A DNA stretch of 64,000 nt, taken from positions 2,575,434 to 2,639,433 of the forward strand of contig NC_092795.1 in NCBI RefSeq assembly GCF_918797505.1. The letters run 5' to 3'. Shown one piece after another: positions 58,725-64,000 of this stretch. This DNA is from Bemisia tabaci. Its lineage: Eukaryota > Arthropoda > Insecta > Hemiptera > Aleyrodidae. The notes beneath the pieces were generated by a model. That model made no database searches. It was not told the DNA's origin and worked only from the letters and a program-made list of their open reading frames with translations. Every line of letters starts with the position of its first letter. Within the stretch, counting starts at the first letter, position 1. Made by a program: the position numbers and the translations under genes.

Positions 58725-58963
58725 GGCTAAGGAACAATACCGTCTAATTGCAAACTGTCGATTTTATGGAACGAAGAAAAAACTTGGCCTTGTTATCAAC
58801 TTTAAGTTTGCGCTTGAGTTTTTTTAAAACATCATGCAGCGCTCCCATGCGGAAATTGAAAAGATCTAAAAAATCAGCTTGCGCATTTTAAACTTTGGAA
58901 TGCAGCAAAGTTGTGAATTCATTTTTGCCAAAATTTTCAGTTAAGCCGTATTGTTCCTTAGCC
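58725..58963. mobile_element. 239-bp MITE, TIR GGCTAAGGAACAATAC
   Basis: GGCTAAGGAACAATACCGTC and, from the right, GGCTAAGGAACAATACGGCT are inverted copies. The start resembles GCTAAGGAAGAACGC of the elements at 53865 and 55867, so the three may be one superfamily. Confidence 0.78.
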
Positions 58964-59756
58964 CTTGATATGCGACTCTTGTCCACAAAAGATTTGAGCA
59001 GGCATTGTTTAAATTATGCAAGTTGGGAATTCATTGGGCGGCATCGTACAACTGATTTTTGCTAAGTTTTTGATGACAAGTTAGTCATTAGCTTGAAATC
59101 TTCAGCGGAACAATCACGAATGATTTCCCTCAGTTCTCTGATCAAGTGAATTTAAAAGCTTACATTATTTGGACACTATAAGATGTTACTTGCCTACGTC
59201 TTTCCCTGTTGATTATATGGGTTATTTCAATCATGACACTGGTTACATGGCAGTTCTAAACACGAGAGGCAATTTCTGAGATAACATTTTTTAACTATTA
59301 AAATCATTAGTAAATAAGTTTTGTGTTATGGATTTCTCTAACATAAATATCCTTGTTCCAACAAGGTAATGCTACATAAGAGTGGAAATTCTTTACTCTG
59401 TTGGTGGAATGCTATTATTCACATTACCATCCTTTAGCACGGGCTTCGAGCGCCAAATAAATCAGAAAGGACAAGCCTCTCAACATTGAGATTTTTGTTA
59501 TTAATGTACTTTTCCCACCAAATAATGTGACTGCATTTAGTATTATTAAGAATGCCAAAGTTTTTTAATACTAAGAACAACGTAATTATGCATTCTTGGC
59601 AATTACAAATAAAAATCATCACAAATTATACCTAGTTATTCATGAAAAAAGACCAGTGAACAGCATATTCATGAAGACATCTGATAATCAAAAATAATGT
59701 TTTACTGGATAATTTCTCCTCCCTGATTGACTTTTGGGACATTAGAGGAGATACTC

Positions 59757-59901
59757 CAACTGAACTATATCTTGCATTGCAGAACTACAGTTTCTGGCTC
59801 ATCTGTAAAACAACTTGTGTGAATAGGGAACCTAATGGTACATACGTTGTTTCTTAACTGCGCCAGAAATTGAAGTTCCTAATTGCAAAATGTAGTCCAG
59901 C
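59757..59901. mobile_element. short MITE (GGACTACATTTTGCAA family), copy 2
   Basis: Left CAACTGAACTATATCTTGCA, right TGCAAAATGTAGTCCAGCTG. The interior CCTAATGGTACATACGTTGTTTC parallels copies 1 and 3. Confidence 0.75.
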
Positions 59902-60837
59902 TGAATGCTGCAGTGGAATTGTCGAGGAGAAAACATACTGGTTTGAAATTAAAAGAAAAGAGAAGAAAAAAAAATATTTGCAACTTTACAGATCAACTTT
60001 GACACCAGGTCAACATTGTAAAGTCTCTGAATTCTCACAAACATTACAGTATTTCCTCACAGAACCATTGTAAAACTTTTTTCAATAACTACTTTGCTTC
60101 ATCTATTTTTAAGGAATTTTGGAGAAGCTTAACTCACTTGTTAAGAAAACTTATGCAATGGTTTACAAGAGGGAGTAAAATGGCCATATACGTCTTGAGA
60201 CACAGCAATCTTGAGACATCAACATGCAGTGGGGGGCAACAAAGTAATTCCCTTGTAGCTTTAACTGTTTCCTTTGGACTTTAAAAAACAAAACCAAAAT
60301 GTTACACGGTATGAATTAGGAAACCTTTCCTGGATTTTTCGCAGATCTACGTAAAATTTAAAAAAGAGTAAATTGATGAGAATTAAAAAAAATTAACATC
60401 AAAATCGTTGTTAAATTCTATACATTTTTAAACGCAAGATGATGAGAGACATAGAGTGAATTGCAGCGAGTCTAAGTATAGAACTAAATATTTTTGTCAG
60501 ATTTAACAATTGAGTAAGTGATGAAAAAAAAATCTTGTGAAACTGAAGCATTCATAAATTTAATAAAAGCCAAAAAGAGTTTTCTAATTCATTTACTTGA
60601 ATCGTTTTTGAACAAGTTTTCAAGAATATTTCCTCTATGAAGTTAACGAGTTTTTTAAATTTTTCAGTCCAAGCTACTGGGCTTGTGGTTAGAGCATCTA
60701 AACTTCCTTTTTGGAAACTCGTTTGTATCTAAATTTAATGCTTTTGTCCCATTCATTGTCAATCAGAATATACTTAACCTAAGAGCAGAAAAATATGAAA
60801 AATAGGAATTAAAAATTTTCTAAAAAAGATAAAATTA

Positions 60838-62211
60838 TCAATCATCAACAACAACGCAGTCGGAACTTGACGGTTGACTCCCTCTATTTCCTCTATGAGA
60901 AACTGAGGAGGTCTGCTTTCTTGCACTGGAACTTCCACTACCTCGAGGTCTGCCTCTACCTCTGACATTTCTCGAGTCGGACATTTTATTGGAGACAGAA
61001 CTATTGTTATCTGTAATTTGATTTGTCTTTGGATGAGGGCCTGTGTGAGATGTTGATATTTGAGGGGCATTTTGAATATCGTTGCTTGGAGGTTCAGTTT
61101 TGATATTTTGAGATTTTGCTCCACCTGGATTTGGGTCTTCTGTTTGTTTCCTTTTATTAGATTTGAATATTCTGCCACCTATGGAGGAATAATCAACAGA
61201 ATATCAATTAATCGAAAAATCAATGAAATTGGAGGCACTCAGAGAGGACAACAAGAGACTTTTGATCAATCTTTGCTACGTATTTTCAAACTCAGCTCTA
61301 TCAGTACCCTAACTTTTGAAAGTCCATTTTTCCTAGAAGGGTTCTGTTAAGCAAGGATTTCATTTAGAGCAAAGAATTCTCACCGCAGCAGGAGGAAACT
61401 CATTGCGAGCAATTATCCTCTTCAAGCATGAGCCACCATTTGGAACTACAGGAAATGCGCCTACCACAAACATAAATTGGGAAATACTAGCCGTTCTGGA
61501 CGCGCTGGCGCGTCCGCCATGGCTGGCTAAGGAGCTGCACCCCCTGGTAAATTAGAAAATATGTCTAGAGTTTTTCAGAGAGTAAAGACATAGAAAACTA
61601 GATGGCTGTGCAGATTTGATGATGGGCCAAGAGGCTTAAAATTCATTTTTCGTTGAGTCCAATGATAAGGATATACTGTTATGAACAGATCCAAGTGCAC
61701 CTGGGCTGAAAAGCCATGCGTTGGGACAACTCGAATTGATATTGGTTATTTTAATGTTGATCTCTTTGATAAAGTTATAGAGGCAGCAGGCTGATTGTTG
61801 AAATTGATAGACAGAGAAAATATAGAGAGTATGGAACGATCCTGTTGGTTGAAATGGGTGGTTCTTAGAGACTAAGGGGGTTAATGATGGACCAACTAAG
61901 CGGTCTCTCGTGAGTTGCCACTAGCTAGTCTATTACCTACCTCCTTTGTTCATCACAACTACCTGCTTCCACCAATAAGATCCCTCCATATCCTTTTTGT
62001 CTTCTTTGTCTATAGCTTTGTCTATCAACTTCAAACATTAGCCCGCAGGTTCGAAAAGAACTTGGAAGAGAATTTATGATGTCTTTCTCACCTGGGTTTG
62101 AGTGTGTGTGATCAATCATTGGTCCAGGCAGATTTACGTTTCCTTGAGGCGGCATTTGTTGTTGAATGGGGGGACCGCTTGGTGTTGACTGATTCATATT
62201 AGGATAATGAT
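60838..62211 (-). CDS. unidentified protein, C-terminal part with AT-hook-like motif (2 exons)
   Basis: Minus-strand exons 62211-62092 and 61178-60838 join in frame across a GTGAGA donor (62091) and a CCATAG acceptor (61180-61179). About 40 residues (HYPNMNQSTPSGPPIQQQM, PPQGNVNLPGPMIDHTHSNP) are followed by 112 residues: GGRIFKSNKRKQTEDPNPGG, a Ser/Thr/Asn-rich stretch, RNVRGRGRPRGSGSSSARKQ and the end SSSDCVVVDD, stop TGA at 60840-60838. GRGRPRG fits the AT-hook core that binds the minor groove of AT-rich DNA, so a chromatin or transcription protein is plausible. The sequence is otherwise low-complexity and I cannot name the family. The 5' exons are not seen and probably lie right of the window. 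Confidence 0.6.
61488..61550. repeat. GC-rich palindromic patch
   Basis: GGACGCGCTGGCGCGTCC is a hairpin within otherwise AT-rich intron, followed by GCTGCACCCCCTGG. Possibly related to the GC-rich hairpin repeats in the kinesin introns. Confidence 0.35.
61785..62060. mobile_element. inverted-repeat element in the intron of the AT-hook gene
   Basis: GTTGAAATTGATAGACAGAG..CGATCCTGTTGGTTGAAATGG at the left pairs with TTTGAAGTTGATAGACAAAG..GGATCTTATTGGTGGAAGCAGG read from the right. Arms of about 100 bp are imperfect. It ends close to the donor of exon 62211-62092. Confidence 0.7.
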
Positions 62212-62417
62212 CTGAAAGATTATGAACATGCTAATGGATGAGAATTATGGGAGTTTTTTGCCATATCCCTCACAGGGGAATTTTGCCGCTGAATTTATAC
62301 ATATGTAGTGTAAGCACTAGGGCTATGCAAATAGTTAATTTTTCAAACGGAGCAATTAGCAAATAATTTTGCCAATTATTTGCAACTACGAAAAGTAATA
62401 TGAATAATTTAAGTCTA

Positions 62418-62579
62418 TTATTCACAACTGGACTACATTTTGCAAATTTGGAGCTATAAATTCTAGCCCGGTTTAAAAACAACGTATGTGCCATTAGTTT
62501 CCATATGCACATAAGTGTTTTTCCAGAGGAGCCAGAATTTATGGTTCAAAATTGCAAAATGCAGTCCAACTATGAATAA
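62418..62579. mobile_element. short MITE (GGACTACATTTTGCAA family), copy 3
   Basis: TTATTCACAACTGGACTACATTTTGCAAA at the left pairs with TTATTCATAGTTGGACTGCATTTTGCAAT read from the right. Confidence 0.78.
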
Positions 62580-62991
62580 TAAGGCAAATTATTTAAAATA
62601 ACTCTTTAAAGTGCAAAAATTCGCAAATATTACCAAAGTCGACGAATAAATGATTAATTTTTTAAAAATTTTCCATTTGCTGTTACATCTGCACAGAAAA
62701 CAATGGAATGCTCCGATGGCAGCTTAGGCTGTTAAGACTGCGTTTGAGGATCCCTGGTTCTGGCTCGACTGTCCCTGCAGTTATGTATGCATTCCCAGGA
62801 TTTAAAGTTAACTGGGCAGACAGTCAAGATGGTATCTAAGGATTACCAGATGCTTTTCAGGCAAAGTCGCTTTTCGTGGCAGTGCAAAAATTCGGAAATG
62901 TCAGTCCGAAAATTTGTTATTCGCGACAGCACGAATTTTCACTAACGTCAAATATTCGCAGAGCCCTAGTAAGTCACGATTGAATCCGTCA
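62580..62991. other. noncoding stretch
   Basis: No exon of the minus-strand AT-hook gene and no transposon end was recognised here. Confidence 0.3.
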
Positions 62992-63060
62992 GTTTCCAAA
63001 AGTTTTAGTCCCCTAAAAATCGGAAAGTGAGTCTTCCGGTGGCTCAGTATTGCTTAAGCA
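62992..63060. repeat. 69-bp direct repeat (left copy) flanking a LINE tail
   Basis: It matches 63472-63540 at 66 of 69 positions (exact offset 480): CCCCTAAAAATCGGAAAGTG, GTCTTCCGGTGGCTCAGTAT. Confidence 0.85.
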
Positions 63061-63460
63061 ATACAAGGGAGATGACATTAAACGAACTGAAAATCCCAAA
63101 GGACTTGGCACAAAAGGTCCGAAATTTAACTGTACCTAAATTTATAACAAGCTCCCGGAGAATATAAAGAAAACACAGAATCCAAAATTGTTTAAAAAAA
63201 TGGTGACAGAGTTCTGTAAATCAAATGTTTTTTACTCAATAGAGGAGTATCTAGAAAGATAACTAATAGACTTTTAAGTCCCCTTTAGGGTGGGCCTAGT
63301 ATCTGTTACCATGTACCCTCTCTACCTGGACTTTGTATTGTATTTGTATTGTATTGTATTATTTGTTTTGTGCTTTCTTTGCCTTGACTTTGTATAATTT
63401 GTTTTGTGACAAATCTACAATAAATAAATTATTATTATTATTATTATTATTATTATAAGC
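63061..63460 (+). mobile_element. 5'-truncated non-LTR retrotransposon 3' end
   Basis: The + strand carries the last part of a LINE reading LPKDLAQKVRNLTVPKF with stops, then a 3' UTR (CCCTTTAGGGTGGGCCTAGT, TTGTATTGTATTTGTATTG), an AATAAA-like ACAATAAATAAATT and a (TTA)n tail at about 63429-63457. Flanked by a 69-bp direct repeat, interpreted as its target duplication. Confidence 0.75.
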
Positions 63461-63471
63461 ATAATTGGTCG

Positions 63472-63540
63472 GTTTCCAAAAGACTTAGTCCCCTAAAAAT
63501 CGGAAAGTGAGTCTTCCGGTGGCTCAGTATTGCTTAGGCA
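63472..63540. repeat. 69-bp direct repeat (right copy)
   Basis: See 62992-63060; three differences from the left copy. Confidence 0.85.
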
Positions 63541-63965
63541 TAGATGAATCTACAATCAAGTGACAAGCAGTAAGATGGATTTTTGAGGCCTAAAAATCAT
63601 CTAGAAAGTATAATCATTTTAAAAAGACTCAAGTGCCTAAGCGCTATGAAATACTCGCTTATATTGATTTGAATCCCTCATTCATTTATCTCTAATTTTC
63701 GAGAATGAAGGGGTACAATGTGCATACGTATTCGTTCTGTCAGGCCTAAAATATCCCTTATATTGAGATTTTAGAAAGTTTTTGCACTTTTAAGCACTCA
63801 TCAGTAATTAAGTTAATATCCTGTTTCATGAAGAAAACGTGTAAATGAAAGTTTTCATGCACATTACAACATGAAATACTAAATATTTGACTTTAGATGG
63901 GGATATCGAGTTGAAATAAACTGTTCCCACTCAAAAAGACACAGTGTCACAGGATTTCACTTCAT
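63541..63965. other. noncoding stretch at window end
   Basis: AT-rich; nothing recognised. Confidence 0.3.
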
Positions 63966-64000
63966 TTAGAACAACTGAACTGTATTTTGCAATTAGGAAC
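63966..64000. mobile_element. left end of a short MITE (GGACTACATTTTGCAA family), copy 4, cut by the window
   Basis: AACAACTGAACTGTATTTTGCAATTAGGAAC matches the terminus of copies 1-3. Confidence 0.6.

Larger units (their letters stand above)
54703..60837. other. 3' UTR of kinesin-6, intergenic region and 3' flank of the minus-strand gene
   Basis: No exon or RNA gene was recognised. Mostly AT-rich unique sequence with the MITEs listed separately (55.87, 57.40, 58.73 and 59.76 kb). No poly(A) site could be fixed. Confidence 0.4.

Overview
Eukaryotic, AT-rich genomic DNA with spliced genes (GT..AG introns of about 50 bp to 7.5 kb) and very many small inverted-repeat transposons. The recognisable proteins are an LSD1/KDM1A histone demethylase, a kinesin-6 (KIF23/MKLP1/Pavarotti) and the N-terminal HEAT region of a RIF1-like protein. 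With the dense MITE content this suggests an insect, possibly a hemipteran such as a whitefly; the species guess is inference only.

Layout. 1-297 (+): probable 3' end of an unidentified gene. 1196-8225 (-): four exons of a RIF1-like gene, whose introns hold a hAT-like MITE, another MITE and an antisense dead LINE. 9.8-10.7 kb: homopolymer blocks and short degenerate tandem repeats. 10,739-23,172: a 12.4-kb block bounded by 16-bp terminal inverted repeats and a perfect 9-bp target-site duplication, filled almost entirely by about 38 tandem copies of a GC-rich 317-bp unit. This satellite carried inside a TIR transposon is the main oddity of the window. 24.2-25.1 kb: nested foldback repeats. 28,512-30,854 (+): LSD1 as one uninterrupted 780-codon exon. 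33,441-54,702 (+): kinesin-6 in at least 12 coding exons (the first, with the ATG, was not found). Its 7.5-kb intron is stacked with a foldback, a 230-bp dimeric tandem repeat, a palindromic mariner and several MITEs. 54.7-60.8 kb: noncoding, with MITEs. 60,838-62,211 (-): last two exons of an unidentified protein with an AT-hook-like motif. 63.0-63.5 kb: a 5'-truncated LINE tail flanked by 69-bp direct repeats.

LSD1 (chromatin demethylation), RIF1 (replication timing and double-strand-break choice) and kinesin-6 (cytokinesis) are ordinary cellular genes with no evident operon-like relation. The accessory interest lies in the repeats: a 9-bp-TSD TIR family starting CAAGGTA (two members here), mariner/pogo-like elements with TA duplications, GC-rich hairpin repeats, and signs of lower assembly quality in the right third of the satellite.
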